Below are positions 50,524 to 59,649 of a stretch of 64,000 nucleotides of DNA, in pieces. The notes beneath the pieces are model-generated. The model ran no database searches. It was not told the origin of the DNA and saw nothing but the letters and a program-made list of their open reading frames with translations. Position numbers and translations under genes: made by a program. This DNA comes from Methanomassiliicoccus sp. UBA345 (lineage in GTDB: Archaea; Thermoplasmatota; Thermoplasmata; Methanomassiliicoccales; Methanomassiliicoccaceae). The first letter of the stretch is position 1; each line of letters opens with the position of its first letter. The stretch covers positions 71,670 through 135,669 of the forward strand of contig DATD01000031.1 of assembly GCA_002504525.1 (NCBI GenBank), written 5' to 3'.

Positions 50524-50860
50524 CGCCGGTGTGGGCCTCGTACACCTTGACGAGCATCCCGCTGCGCTTGACCATGTCGCACACCCGGCAGGTCTCGGTG
50601 ACGATGTCGGAGCCGTCGACGATGCGCTGGGCCGCCCGCTCCACCTCTTCCTTGAACTCATCGTACTTCCCGCTGCTCTCCAATTCCTTATTGGTCCCCC
50701 GCTTGGACTTCAGATACTGAGAGATGGCGGCGTCCGTCACGCCGAAGCGTCTTGCGACCTCAGCCTGGGTGAGGCCATGCTTATCCACGAGGACCCTGGC
50801 CAGCTCCCTCCTGATGGAAGGAAGGACATACCACACGATGAGCTCGCAGGGGATTTTCAT
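50477..50860 (-). CDS. XRE-family transcriptional regulator with C-terminal Cys pairs
   Basis: A 127-residue regulator. Residues 21-48 form an HTH (LTQAEVARRFGVTDAAISQYLK). A helical linker follows, then Cys residues in CRVC...CVCPEC that suggest a zinc site or redox sensor. The start at 50860 matches a leaderless transcript from the TATA at 50881-50895; the longer upstream frame precedes that promoter. Target genes unknown; the neighbouring repair gene is a candidate. Confidence 0.85.
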   Translation of the reverse strand: MKIPCELIVWYVLPSIRRELARVLVDKHGLTQAEVARRFGVTDAAISQYLKSKRGTNKELESSGKYDEFKEEVERAAQRIVDGSDIVTETCRVCDMVKRSGMLVKVYEAHTGVKAPNCVCPECTNVV

Positions 50861-50880
50861 TAACGGGGGTAACAACTTAA

Positions 50881-50895
50881 CAATAATAAATACTT
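50881..50895 (-). promoter_or_regulatory. TATA box of the HTH regulator
   Basis: Minus-strand AAGTATTTATTATTG, centred about 28 bases before the ATG at 50860, giving a leaderless message. Confidence 0.55.
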
Positions 50896-50980
50896 CCGTT
50901 TTTCTGGCCGAGCTCTCCCGGTACACTTCTCATCTTAGCATTGTGAATGAAAACCCCAGACAACGGAGTTTGTGAAATCT

Positions 50981-51232
50981 ATGACTACGGACCAACTACC
51001 GAAGGCTCGCGTCACGTTCGGCGCAGGAATGGATGAGGAACAAGAGTGCAACACCTACCGGAAGATCAAGTTCTTCAGGAGCCCAGGTGGAGCAGGAATC
51101 GAGGTTCAGCGGTGGATCAACGAGGACGGTAGCGAAGGCAGCGTCACACCTCTCCGGGATGGGTCTTCTCGTAGAACGCCTGCACCTCCCAGTCCGGCAC
51201 CGCGTCGGATGGTTCGGGCATCCGGAGGGTGA
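50981..51232 (+). CDS. Possible small protein (83 aa), uncertain
   Basis: An 83-codon frame whose first ~54 residues lie in otherwise empty sequence and read like a real protein (FGAGMDEEQE..., KIKFFRSPGG, IEVQRWINEDG). The last third runs antisense into the end of the long Lhr gene and is low-complexity. A GGAG sits 12 bases before the ATG, but no close TATA box is seen. It may be a short real gene, a decayed gene or chance in GC-rich DNA. Confidence 0.3.
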   Translation: MTTDQLPKARVTFGAGMDEEQECNTYRKIKFFRSPGGAGIEVQRWINEDGSEGSVTPLRDGSSRRTPAPPSPAPRRMVRASGG

Positions 51233-54200
51233 GTCCCATGGACCTGAGGTGAGCGGACAGCACTGCCCTGGCCTCCGCCCCTCCGTTCAGCTCCTGGAGC
51301 TCCATGTCCTTGGCCTTGATCTTCCCGCGGAAGGAGCCGATGACGCGCGGCCCGTCCATGATGAGGCTGTGGTAGCTGCTGCCCAGCATCTGCTTGATCC
51401 ACGGCTGCAGGTAGTTGTGCAGGTTGTCCTCGGGGCTGAGGACGAACTGCTCCTTGACGGCCGTGGTGCCGATGCGGCCGACATCGTCGGCGAGCAGCCA
51501 ATGCACCGAATCATCGCCGTCCATCAGGAACCCCTTCACCAGGAAGCCCTCGCCCTCCAGTTCCGACAGCACGGTACGCAGGTCCTTCATGGGCATCTCG
51601 TACCTCATGTAGCGCTGGAGGTTCTCGGCGGTGAAGATGCCGTAGTTGCGGAAGAGGCGGCGGACCACCTCGCGGCGAGCTTCGGCGACCGTCATGTCGA
51701 TGTCGGGCACGAGACGAAGGCGCTTGTTCTGATCGACATGGATGAACGTCCCGGCGGTCAGCTCCTTCATCGCATCGTACGTGGCGCGGTGCCCCAGAGG
51801 GGAACGGTCGAACACCTGGTTGCGGGACATCGGCTTGCCTTCGCGGATCACGCGCAGCAGCATGTCCATGTCCGCCGTCACCTTACGGTCCTTGGCCTTG
51901 CGGCACAGGGCGGCGTACTCCGGATCGGTGTAGGTGACGTAGTCGGGTATCGGCTGCACCTTCACCAGGAAGCCCATGTCGAACATCTTCTTCATCGGGA
52001 TCCGCGTCCTGCAGCGAAGCGCCGCCGCGGCGTCGGAACGAAGGCCGCCCATGGCCTTGGCGGCCTCCACCACGTTATTGTATCTGCTGGACGCTTCGAT
52101 GCGCTGCTTCGATAGCACATACGAGAGGATGTCCTCCCAGGAGTGGCGCTCGCATATCATGTTCCCTTTGACGAACATGTCCCCCATGCGGTGGTACCCG
52201 TGACTGAGCAGCACTTCGGCATGTTCCTCGGGCAGAGCGGCGGCCGGGTGACCGAGGACCTCGCGCAGACGAACGAGCTCATAGCCCATCATGTGGTAGA
52301 AGCGCATGAACTCATCCAGTGCGTCCAGCGCCTGGGGCAGCAGCGACGGGTCCACCAGATCAAGCTCGCGGACCTCGATGCAGCCGCTCATGTTCCACTT
52401 CTCCGCTCCTCCCACCAGGCGTCCGTCCGCCACGATGGGATATACCCACCGGTCCCCGTAGCGGGCAGCGATGGAGGCCCACATGCTCTGGACGCCGGAA
52501 TCGCTGAGCGAGACGATGCGCATGCCGCCGTCCGGCGAATGGACGCCGTCCAGCCGCGGCAGCTCATCGCGGAAGAGGTACATTTCCTCCCTCGAAGGCC
52601 CGACCGATATCGTCTCCACCTCCAGCTCGCTCAGCGTCCTGGCGATCTCGTTCGCCGGCATCCGGACGGCCTGCGTGATGGCATAGATGGACGCCGGGCC
52701 CTGGGCGCGCAGGAACCGCGACACCACCCGCTTCAGTGGATCGTCCCCGGCCGGCCGCGTGTCGTAGGCAAGGTACACGTTCTCCGACGACCACTCCTCC
52801 TTCTCCTCGAACCGCCGGACCATGTACATGTTGCGGTCCAGACGGTCGAGCGATTCCTTCAGCTGGTCCCGGGGAAGGTCGATCGCGGCGGCGATCTGCC
52901 GCAGCGACGCGCCGTCCTCGCTGCCCCGGACGACGTCAAGCACCCTTCTGTCGAGAGGGGTCATGGGCCCGTTGCGGTACAGCGCTACGAGGTCGGCGGC
53001 GTCCTCCTCCCTCACGTACCGGACGCGGCCGTGCATGAACCGGCCCAGCAGCAGCCGGCCGGAGCGGCGCATGTCCTCCCAGTCGGAGAGCCTGAAGCCG
53101 CTGACGCGATGGAAGGCGTCCAGCGGCGTTCCGACCGTCCCCATGACCTCGAACATCTGGTCAATCGTGTCGAAAGGTCCGTCCTGCTTCTCCCGGCGGT
53201 ACGATTCCACCGAGCGGTGGTCATAGGCGCGGAGGTCGTTGGTCCTCAGGCGCAGGTGGTCCCTCTCCAGCATGTACTGCTTATGCTCCGATACGAGGAA
53301 ACGGCCCTTGGCGACCGAGCCTTCCTGCGCCAGGTCGTTGAGCGCCTGGCGGACCTCGGCCTCGGCCAGTCCGAGAGAAAACGCCACCTCTTGGGCGGTA
53401 GCGGGGGCGAAGCACTCCAGGTAGCGGAGCAGGATCTCGTCCAGGGCGTCCTCGCGCGGACGCTCCTGGAACGCTCGAGCCTGGTACAGCCACTTGCCGC
53501 CATGGTAGCCGCTCCGGCCGACGCGGCCCGTCGCCTCCAACCGCCTGAGCGCCTGGTGGACGGCGGTGGACGGCAGTTCCAGCGCCGATGCCAGCTGGGC
53601 GGGGGTTTGCGGCCGCTCCAGCAGTGAGAGGGCGCGGACCTCGTCGTCGCTCAGGGTGCGGGGCCTCGCCATGACGGACAGGTAGGTGTCGACATCCTCG
53701 GCCGGGACGAAGTAGGCGTCGTCGATGTATACCGACGCGATGCTGCCCTCATCCAGCAGTTCGGCGCACCATCGGTCGACAGATTCACGGTCCCCCACGG
53801 TGTACGGGTAGATCGAACGGCCCTTCTCCTTGAGCACGCGCAGGGGGCCGGCCCGCCGCAGCATGGCCAGGATCTCGTCCTTGGACGCTGCCATGCCGAT
53901 GCGGCGGCGGAAGAACGGAACGACCTGGTCCTCGGTGAACTCGAACTCCGATATGTCCGCTCCCATCACCTTGCTGAGCACCTTGCGGTGCAGCTCGCGC
54001 AGCAGCGCCCCGCGGTCCTCCATCAGCACCATGTCGCTGACGCCGTTGAGGATGGCGTTGTGAGCGAAGGGGGACGGTGTGGACGAGTACTCGATCGGGC
54101 GCACCGTCACGGCGCCGCTCTCGATGCTCTCCAGGACGTGCTTGGCGTTCTTGATGTCCATGACGTCCTCCATGATCTCGCGGTACGTTTCGTCGATGAC

Positions 54201-56528
54201 CGGAACGCCCTCCATGCTGCCCAGCGCCTCGAGCAGGTACTGTGAGCGCACCTGCTGCCTCCCCACCGACACCTCGCGGCCGCGGTAGTTGCGCAGGATC
54301 ATGAAGGAGCGCGATGCGGTATGCCTGAACCGCTGCTTGAACAGCTCGCTGTCCTTCACGGCGCGCATCAGAACCGGTTCGAGCATGCTGCTCGTGAGCA
54401 CCCTCTCGACGCCGTCCAGCTCGATGCGCTTGGGCGAGGTGATCATGAACGTGTCGTCCGTCACCGACACCGACACGTTGCAGCCGTTCTGCTGCGTGAG
54501 CACGAACGCGTATGCGCGGGACAGCGAGTCGTTGACGCGGCGGCCGAAGGGGAAGTGGAACACCATGTTGTAGTTCCCCGACATGTCGATGTAGCCCTCC
54601 ACGGCGAGCTCGCGGTCGCTCGGTATGAAGCCGCAGGACCCCTGCTGCTCCTTGAAGTACGAGAGGATGGAGCGCGAAGAGCCGTCGTCGATCCCGAACG
54701 ATGAGAGCCAGGAGAGGATCTTCTCGTCCGAAACGTCCTTCTCCAGCCTCTCCCTCAGCTCGCGCCGGAAGATGGCCACGTCCATGCTCAGGTCGAACGA
54801 CCGGGGCAGCATCTCGCCGCTCCACGACGGCACGGTGGGCTTGCGTCCGGCGGCCTCGCGGACGAAGACCTTCATGCCCTTGGTGCGCAAGTACTCGTAC
54901 GAGCGCCCGCCGAGGACGAAGACATCCCTGACCGAGAGCCGCTCGACGAACTTCTCCGACAGGTCGCCGAGCAGGCCGCCCTTGTCGGTGAATACCTTGT
55001 AGTTCGCCTCCTCCGGTATCGTCCCGAGGTTGAGGAAGTAGATCATGCGGGAGCCCGCCCGCTTGCCGAAGCGCTGCTCCTCCTCGTCGTACCACAGCTT
55101 GGGGTACACTCCCTCGAAGGCGTCCTTGCTTCCGAGGTAGCGGAGCACCTCGATGAAGCTCTTCTCCTCAAGGTTGCGGTAGCAGTACGATGAGCGAACG
55201 ACCCTCAGAGCGTCCTGGACGTCCCACCGCTGCTCCAGCGACATGCCGACCAGGCTCTGCGACAGCACGTCCAGGGCGTTCTCCGAGATCGACACGCGGT
55301 CGATGCGCTTCTTGTGCGCCGCCCGGCACAGCACGGCGCATTCGACCAGGTCGTCCTTCTCGAAGACGAGCATGCGGCCCTTGGACGTCAGCCCGGTGGC
55401 GTGCCCGGCCCGCCCGATGCGCTGCAGGCCCTTGGCCACCGATTTGGGGGAGCCTATCTGCACCACCAGGTCGACCGAGCCGATGTCGATGCCCAGCTCC
55501 AGCGACGTTGACGATACCACGCACTTGAGCTCGCCGCGCTTCAACCGCTCCTCCACGTCCAGGCGGGTCTCCTTGGCCAGGGAGCCGTGGTGGGCCTCGA
55601 TGCTTTCCATCCCCCGCTCCTTGAGCTTGAACACCACCGCCTCCGTCCCGGAGCGGGTGTTGGTGAACACGATGGTGGTGCGGTGCTCCATGATCATCTC
55701 GTACAGCTGGTCGTACATCTTCGAGTTCACTATCTCGAAGGGCAGGGAGGTCATGTCGTCCGTCGGGCACAGCACCCTGACGTCAAGGTCTCGCTGGCGC
55801 ACGATCTCGACCACGTTCACCTCCCGAGGCTGCCCGTCCTCGTAGCCGACCAGGTAGTGGGCCACGTCCTCGATCGGAGCGAGCGTCGCACTGAGACCGA
55901 CGCGGGTGATTGGGCGGTTGCAGAAGGCCTGCAGCCTCTCCAGCGTCAGGGAGAGGAACACCCCGCGCTTGGAGTCGCACACCTCGTGGATCTCGTCCAC
56001 GATGACGTACTCCACCTGGGCGAACTTCTCGCGGAACTTCGGAGCCGCCATTACCAGCGCGAGGGACTCGGGGGTGGTGATGAGGATGTGCGGCGGCTTG
56101 CGCAGCATCTTCTGCCGCTCCGCCTGGGAGGTGTCGCCGGTCCTAACGCCTACGCGGATGTCCGGGAAGTCGATGCCATCGGCGGCGGCGACCTCTCGCA
56201 TGCCGGCCAGCGGCTCGTTGAGGTTGCGGTTGATGTCGTTGGCCAGGGCCTTCAGCGGGGACACGTATATGGCGTATATCCGGTCCTCCAGCTTCCCCTC
56301 CTGGGAATACTTGAACAGCTCGTTGATTATGGATAGAAACGCGGTGAGTGTCTTGCCGGAGCCGGTCGGGGATGATACCAGGACGCTCCTGCGATCGTGG
56401 ATGAGCGGTATGGCGTACGACTGCGGCTCGGTGAAGTCGTTGAAACGGGAATCGAACCATTTGGCGATGAGCGGATCGAGGAGCTTGATGACCTCCTCCC
56501 TGGTGTGGCGTTTGGTTACCTTGTTCAT
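51144..56528 (-). CDS. lhr: Very long Lhr-family helicase
   Basis: A 1,794-residue Lhr protein. The N-terminal core (~residues 1-900) has SSPTGSGKT (Walker A), SPLKALA, DEIH, GLSAT, TNTRSGTE and QRIGRAGHA, followed by the Lhr winged-helix and beta domains. The last ~800 residues carry repeated winged-helix-like segments (LARPRTLSDDEVRALSLLERPQTPAQLASAL; ASLRQIAAAIDLPRDQLKESLDRL) and a YcaQ/HTH-42-like end. This is longer than archaeal Lhr1 (about 850-950) and bacterial Lhr (about 1,500). It is preceded by GAGGGGAAG. Likely a 3'-5' DNA repair translocase. Confidence 0.9.
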   Translation of the reverse strand: MNKVTKRHTREEVIKLLDPLIAKWFDSRFNDFTEPQSYAIPLIHDRRSVLVSSPTGSGKTLTAFLSIINELFKYSQEGKLEDRIYAIYVSPLKALANDINRNLNEPLAGMREVAAADGIDFPDIRVGVRTGDTSQAERQKMLRKPPHILITTPESLALVMAAPKFREKFAQVEYVIVDEIHEVCDSKRGVFLSLTLERLQAFCNRPITRVGLSATLAPIEDVAHYLVGYEDGQPREVNVVEIVRQRDLDVRVLCPTDDMTSLPFEIVNSKMYDQLYEMIMEHRTTIVFTNTRSGTEAVVFKLKERGMESIEAHHGSLAKETRLDVEERLKRGELKCVVSSTSLELGIDIGSVDLVVQIGSPKSVAKGLQRIGRAGHATGLTSKGRMLVFEKDDLVECAVLCRAAHKKRIDRVSISENALDVLSQSLVGMSLEQRWDVQDALRVVRSSYCYRNLEEKSFIEVLRYLGSKDAFEGVYPKLWYDEEEQRFGKRAGSRMIYFLNLGTIPEEANYKVFTDKGGLLGDLSEKFVERLSVRDVFVLGGRSYEYLRTKGMKVFVREAAGRKPTVPSWSGEMLPRSFDLSMDVAIFRRELRERLEKDVSDEKILSWLSSFGIDDGSSRSILSYFKEQQGSCGFIPSDRELAVEGYIDMSGNYNMVFHFPFGRRVNDSLSRAYAFVLTQQNGCNVSVSVTDDTFMITSPKRIELDGVERVLTSSMLEPVLMRAVKDSELFKQRFRHTASRSFMILRNYRGREVSVGRQQVRSQYLLEALGSMEGVPVIDETYREIMEDVMDIKNAKHVLESIESGAVTVRPIEYSSTPSPFAHNAILNGVSDMVLMEDRGALLRELHRKVLSKVMGADISEFEFTEDQVVPFFRRRIGMAASKDEILAMLRRAGPLRVLKEKGRSIYPYTVGDRESVDRWCAELLDEGSIASVYIDDAYFVPAEDVDTYLSVMARPRTLSDDEVRALSLLERPQTPAQLASALELPSTAVHQALRRLEATGRVGRSGYHGGKWLYQARAFQERPREDALDEILLRYLECFAPATAQEVAFSLGLAEAEVRQALNDLAQEGSVAKGRFLVSEHKQYMLERDHLRLRTNDLRAYDHRSVESYRREKQDGPFDTIDQMFEVMGTVGTPLDAFHRVSGFRLSDWEDMRRSGRLLLGRFMHGRVRYVREEDAADLVALYRNGPMTPLDRRVLDVVRGSEDGASLRQIAAAIDLPRDQLKESLDRLDRNMYMVRRFEEKEEWSSENVYLAYDTRPAGDDPLKRVVSRFLRAQGPASIYAITQAVRMPANEIARTLSELEVETISVGPSREEMYLFRDELPRLDGVHSPDGGMRIVSLSDSGVQSMWASIAARYGDRWVYPIVADGRLVGGAEKWNMSGCIEVRELDLVDPSLLPQALDALDEFMRFYHMMGYELVRLREVLGHPAAALPEEHAEVLLSHGYHRMGDMFVKGNMICERHSWEDILSYVLSKQRIEASSRYNNVVEAAKAMGGLRSDAAAALRCRTRIPMKKMFDMGFLVKVQPIPDYVTYTDPEYAALCRKAKDRKVTADMDMLLRVIREGKPMSRNQVFDRSPLGHRATYDAMKELTAGTFIHVDQNKRLRLVPDIDMTVAEARREVVRRLFRNYGIFTAENLQRYMRYEMPMKDLRTVLSELEGEGFLVKGFLMDGDDSVHWLLADDVGRIGTTAVKEQFVLSPEDNLHNYLQPWIKQMLGSSYHSLIMDGPRVIGSFRGKIKAKDMELQELNGGAEARAVLSAHLRSMGLTLRMPEPSDAVPDWEVQAFYEKTHPGEV

Positions 56529-56633
56529 GATACTTCCCCTCGGCTCGTGAAATCACGCTCGATTTCCTATACAGCTATTAGTCATTTTCGGGGGGAGGTC
56601 CGAAAAACCCGGGAACGAACGGGCGTGAAAGAT

Positions 56634-56641
56634 TTCATATC
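56634..56641 (+). promoter_or_regulatory. TATA-like element before the peptidase-regulatory-like surface gene
   Basis: TTCATATC, 25-32 bases before the ATG at 56666. Weak match; would give a nearly leaderless transcript. Confidence 0.35.
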
Positions 56642-56665
56642 AGGGGATGGCGTTCGGAAGTCACC

Positions 56666-57694
56666 ATGCGGCGCGCAACGTTTGTCGTTCTCATTCTGGT
56701 AGCGCTCGTCCTCGTTCCAGCGACCGCCTCGCCAGCCGCGGCGCAGGGCGAGATTGAGGTGCGCGGTACCGTCAGCGACGTCGACGACGCTCCGCTGTCC
56801 GGCATCCAGATAACGGCGGTAAACGTCTCGGACGCCTCGCAGTCCGCCACCGCGACCAGCGGAAAGAACGGCGCCTTCGTTCTCAGCGTGCTGCCCGGTA
56901 CATACGACATCACCGCCACCAGCGATGTGTACAAGGCCGACCGCGCCCACCTTGGCGTCGACCTGACCGACGGGATGGACGACGTGGACTTCGTAATGAG
57001 CGAGATGCTGGGCACCATCACGGGGCACGTGACCAACGGGACCAGCACCATCCCAGGCGCTGCCGTGATCATGACTGGCGTACTGGGCACCCCTTACAAC
57101 TACAGCGCCATCACCTCCGCGCCGCTGGGCAGCTTCCGCATCGACGACGTGCAGCCTGGAACGTACATAGTGCACGCGGAGAAGGATGGGTACCACAGCG
57201 GCGATTCGACACAGGCCAAGATCATCACGGTGGCAAGGGACCAGAGCATATCGCTGAACCTGACGCTCAACGAGCAGCCCTCCACCCTGAGCGGCGTGGT
57301 GCAGTTCAACGATGCGCCGCTGACCGGGGTCAGGGTCACCGTGAGCGCGGATTCGGGACGCTCCTGGACCGTCACCACCTCCGGCGAGGGCGGGTATGTG
57401 ATAAGCAACATCCCGGCCGGACACTACACCGTCACATTCTCCAAGAGCGGGTACCGGACGACGGAGAGCACGATTGACCTAAAGCCCCTGGAGTACAACA
57501 CCCTGGACATGGAGATGGAGCGGATGGGGCTGCCGATCAGCGAGGGCTTCCTCAGCGACTATGACCTCGCCCACTCCCTTATGATCGTCGGCCTTGGACT
57601 TGCCATCTCCACGCTGGTGCTGGCGATCCTGGTACGGTACCGCGTCAGGAAGAGGCCGGACCTGCTGAGCGAGGATGACGAGTCAGAGGCCTGA
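56666..57694 (+). CDS. Membrane-anchored protein with three carboxypeptidase-regulatory-like domains
   Basis: A 342-residue exported protein. A signal peptide (VVLILVALVLVPATASPAAA) is followed by three beta-sandwich repeats with the CarboxypepD_reg pattern: GTVSDVDDAPLSGIQI...LPGTYDITAT, GHVTNGTSTIPGAAV...VQPGTYIVHAEKDGY and GVVQFNDAPLTGVRV...IPAGHYTVTFSKSGY. One C-terminal membrane helix (IVGLGLAISTLVLAILVRY) and a short acidic cytoplasmic tail complete it. Probably a cell-surface stalk or adhesion protein. It ends convergently with a 12-base overlap of the fumarase beta gene. Confidence 0.85.
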   Translation: MRRATFVVLILVALVLVPATASPAAAQGEIEVRGTVSDVDDAPLSGIQITAVNVSDASQSATATSGKNGAFVLSVLPGTYDITATSDVYKADRAHLGVDLTDGMDDVDFVMSEMLGTITGHVTNGTSTIPGAAVIMTGVLGTPYNYSAITSAPLGSFRIDDVQPGTYIVHAEKDGYHSGDSTQAKIITVARDQSISLNLTLNEQPSTLSGVVQFNDAPLTGVRVTVSADSGRSWTVTTSGEGGYVISNIPAGHYTVTFSKSGYRTTESTIDLKPLEYNTLDMEMERMGLPISEGFLSDYDLAHSLMIVGLGLAISTLVLAILVRYRVRKRPDLLSEDDESEA

Positions 57695-58273
57695 GCGGCG
57701 CATCGCTTCGGTCAGGTTCTTCCTGACCTCGCCCTCCACCTTCTCGTAGAGGGAGTTGCCGTGAGCGTCGATCGCCACGATGAGCGGGCCGAAGTGCTTC
57801 GCTTCCACGATCCACAGCGCCTCCGGCATGCCCATGTCCAGCCATTCCACGCCCCTGACGCGGGCGATGCCCTGAGCGGCCAGGACGGCCGCTCCGCCGG
57901 TGAACGCCAGGTACACGCAGCCGTGCTCCCTCATGGCATCGACGGTGGGGCGGGACATCCCTCCCTTGCCGATGATGGCCCTGATGCCGAACTCACTTAT
58001 GAAGTCCGGTTCCAGCGCGTTCATGCGCGCCGAGGTCGTGGGCCCGGCGGCGATCACCTTCCACCCTTTGGCGTCTCGCGTGACGATAGGGCCGCAGTGG
58101 TACAGGATGCCGTCCTCCATATCGACCGGGAGCAGCTTGCCTTCGCGGCGGCGCTCCAGCGCCCGCATGTGCACCTCGTCCCGGCCGATGAACAGCGGAC
58201 CGTCGATGTACACCTGCTGCCCCAGCTTCAGGGAGCGGACGTCGTCCTCGGACAGCGGCGCCTTAAGGATCAA
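57683..58273 (-). CDS. fumB: Fumarate hydratase class I, beta subunit
   Basis: A 196-residue C-terminal (beta) subunit of two-chain class I fumarase. It shows PLFIGRDEVHMRAL, YHCGPI, AAGPTTSARMN, IGKGGMS and FTGGAAVLAA. The start is a TTG at 58273 preceded by GGGAGGT six bases away, inside the alpha gene end. With the alpha chain it hydrates fumarate to malate in the partial TCA pathway. A tartrate dehydratase role is possible because the families are not separable by eye. Confidence 0.88.
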   Translation of the reverse strand: MILKAPLSEDDVRSLKLGQQVYIDGPLFIGRDEVHMRALERRREGKLLPVDMEDGILYHCGPIVTRDAKGWKVIAAGPTTSARMNALEPDFISEFGIRAIIGKGGMSRPTVDAMREHGCVYLAFTGGAAVLAAQGIARVRGVEWLDMGMPEALWIVEAKHFGPLIVAIDAHGNSLYEKVEGEVRKNLTEAMRRSGL

Positions 58274-59132
58274 AGGGAGACCTCCCGAACCTGACCCTGC
58301 CGTCAGGATAGATCCTCGCGGTGGCGCGGCGGGCGGCCCAGCATTGAAGATTGACCGCGACGGGCAGCGAGGCGGTGTGGCAGTACGCGGTCGATATCCT
58401 GACTCCGAGGACGGTGGTCCGTCCGCCCAGCCCCATGGGGCCGATGCCCGTGAGGTTGAGCGCCTCGGTCAGCTGCTTTTCCATAGCGTCGAGGGCGGGG
58501 TCGATGTTCGGGACGTCGAGGGGGCGCAGCAGCGACTCCTTGGCCATGCTGACCGCCAGATCGGACGTCCCTCCGATCCCGACGCCGACGATGGTCGGCG
58601 GGCACGGCCGTCCGCCCGCCTTGACCACGGTGTCGAGGACGAAACGCTTGATCCCGTCGATGCCGTCGGCCGGGGTCAGCATCGCCAGGGCGGTCATGTT
58701 CTCGGAGCCGGCGCCCTTCGGAAGAACGGTCAGCTCGAGGAACTCGTCGTCCGTCGGATAGTGGACGACGTGCGGCAGGCCGACTGCCACGTTGGTGCCG
58801 GGGTTCTCCCTCGTCAGGGGATGCACGGCGTTGGGCCGCAACGGTATCTCCTCGGTGGCGCGCGCCACGCCGCTGCGTATGCTCCTCTCCACCCCAGCGT
58901 CCACCGGTCCGGTGACGTAGAAGACATGAACGCCGGTGTCCTGGCACATCGGAACGGCAAGGCGGCCGGCCGCGTCGATGTTCTCCAGAATAGTACGAAG
59001 CTGAGACCGCGCCACCTCCGATGTCTCGCCTTCCTCGGCGCGGCGCAGCGCGTCGACGACATCCTGCGGAAGCGACGTAACGGCCTCCCGCAGCATCTGG
59101 ACCACCACCTCCTCGATCAGATCTCCGGCCAT
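58263..59132 (-). CDS. fumA: Fumarate hydratase class I, alpha subunit
   Basis: A 289-residue alpha subunit bearing the labile [4Fe-4S] cluster. Cluster-type cysteines appear in [23 protein letters not shown] and [14 protein letters not shown], the expected three positions. The ATG at 59132 (rather than 59144) fits a leaderless transcript from a TATA element at 59154-59166. Its upstream flank is interrupted by an insertion-sequence remnant that begins 10 bases beyond that element. Confidence 0.9.
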   Translation of the reverse strand: MAGDLIEEVVVQMLREAVTSLPQDVVDALRRAEEGETSEVARSQLRTILENIDAAGRLAVPMCQDTGVHVFYVTGPVDAGVERSIRSGVARATEEIPLRPNAVHPLTRENPGTNVAVGLPHVVHYPTDDEFLELTVLPKGAGSENMTALAMLTPADGIDGIKRFVLDTVVKAGGRPCPPTIVGVGIGGTSDLAVSMAKESLLRPLDVPNIDPALDAMEKQLTEALNLTGIGPMGLGGRTTVLGVRISTAYCHTASLPVAVNLQCWAARRATARIYPDGRVRFGRSPFDP

Positions 59133-59153
59133 ATGAACGGCCATCGCGCTCGC

Positions 59154-59166
59154 GTTAGAATAATCT
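59154..59166 (-). promoter_or_regulatory. TATA-like element of the fumarase operon
   Basis: Minus-strand CAGATTATTCTAA, about 28 bases before the ATG at 59132. Confidence 0.45.
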
Positions 59167-59223
59167 GCCGGGGCCGCAACTTAGTTGATTTAATGGGAGA
59201 GAAAGTGTCTGGCAAAGTTATTT

Positions 59224-59245
59224 CCGACGTGCGCTGGCACGTCGG
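59224..59245. repeat. Perfect inverted repeat within the IS remnant
   Basis: Arms CCGACGTGC and GCACGTCGG with a GCTG loop. It may be a structural remnant of the element. Confidence 0.6.
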
Positions 59246-59280
59246 CTTGATGACTAGAACAGTGCCAGACGATGCTGGTT

Positions 59281-59577
59281 CGGAGCATCGGGTACAAAAT
59301 CGTTGGCATATGAGCGACGAACGCTACGTGACTCGCGGACGGCAGCTGCTCGCTCGCGCCTGGCTCAAGCGGTGGCCGGCCGAGCGCGTCGCGCTCGCGC
59401 ATGGCGGCGTGGGAAGCACGTTACGAACGCTCGCTGCGCTGGATGATCGAGTACGTGTTCTCTGCGGTGAAGAGAACGCTCGATGGCGGCATGAGGTCGC
59501 GTCGACGCGACCTAATGTTCTCAAAGGTCGAGAACAAGTTCTGGACGTGGAACGAGATGCAGTGCGCGGATTTATGA
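59281..59577 (+). pseudogene. Transposase C-terminal fragment (IS5/DDE-like)
   Basis: The frame from 59281 contains two TGA stops (59311 and 59329), then reads open to TGA at 59575-59577. The downstream part encodes RWMIEYVFSAVKRTL, the conserved block around the third acidic residue of IS5-type DDE transposases, and ends KFWTWNEMQ as such proteins often do. The upstream catalytic part is missing. A longer overlapping frame on the same strand has no transposase features. Confidence 0.65.
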
Positions 59578-59597
59578 AACTAAGTTGAGGCCGCGCA

Positions 59598-59608
59598 AGT
59601 AATATATG
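59598..59608 (+). promoter_or_regulatory. TATA box of the ABC transporter operon
   Basis: AGTAATATATG, just outside the right end of the IS remnant. Predicts a start near 59630 and a 20-base leader holding AGGAGG. Confidence 0.55.
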
Positions 59609-59649
59609 AACGCCCTGATTTCGTTCTATAATCATTTAGGAGGATTCAC

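Larger units (their letters stand above)
59177..59588 (+). mobile_element. Degenerate insertion sequence (internally deleted IS/MITE)
   Basis: About 410 bases bounded by the inverted termini CAACTTAGTT (59177-59186) and AACTAAGTTG (59578-59587). GGCCG lies next to both ends (59172-59176 and 59589-59593) and may be a target duplication. Inside are a decayed transposase C-terminus and a 9-bp hairpin. The element is far too short for a complete IS. Confidence 0.7.

Noticed and set aside
53785..55095. A 436-codon minus-strand frame within the long Lhr gene
   Set aside because: Out-of-frame reading of a GC-rich gene with periodic third-position GC; low-complexity Arg/Gly/Ala translation.
57900..59588. 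A 562-codon open frame on the plus strand
   Set aside because: It lies antisense to the two fumarase genes and through the IS remnant. Its translation is Arg/His/Gly-rich shadow sequence without family motifs.
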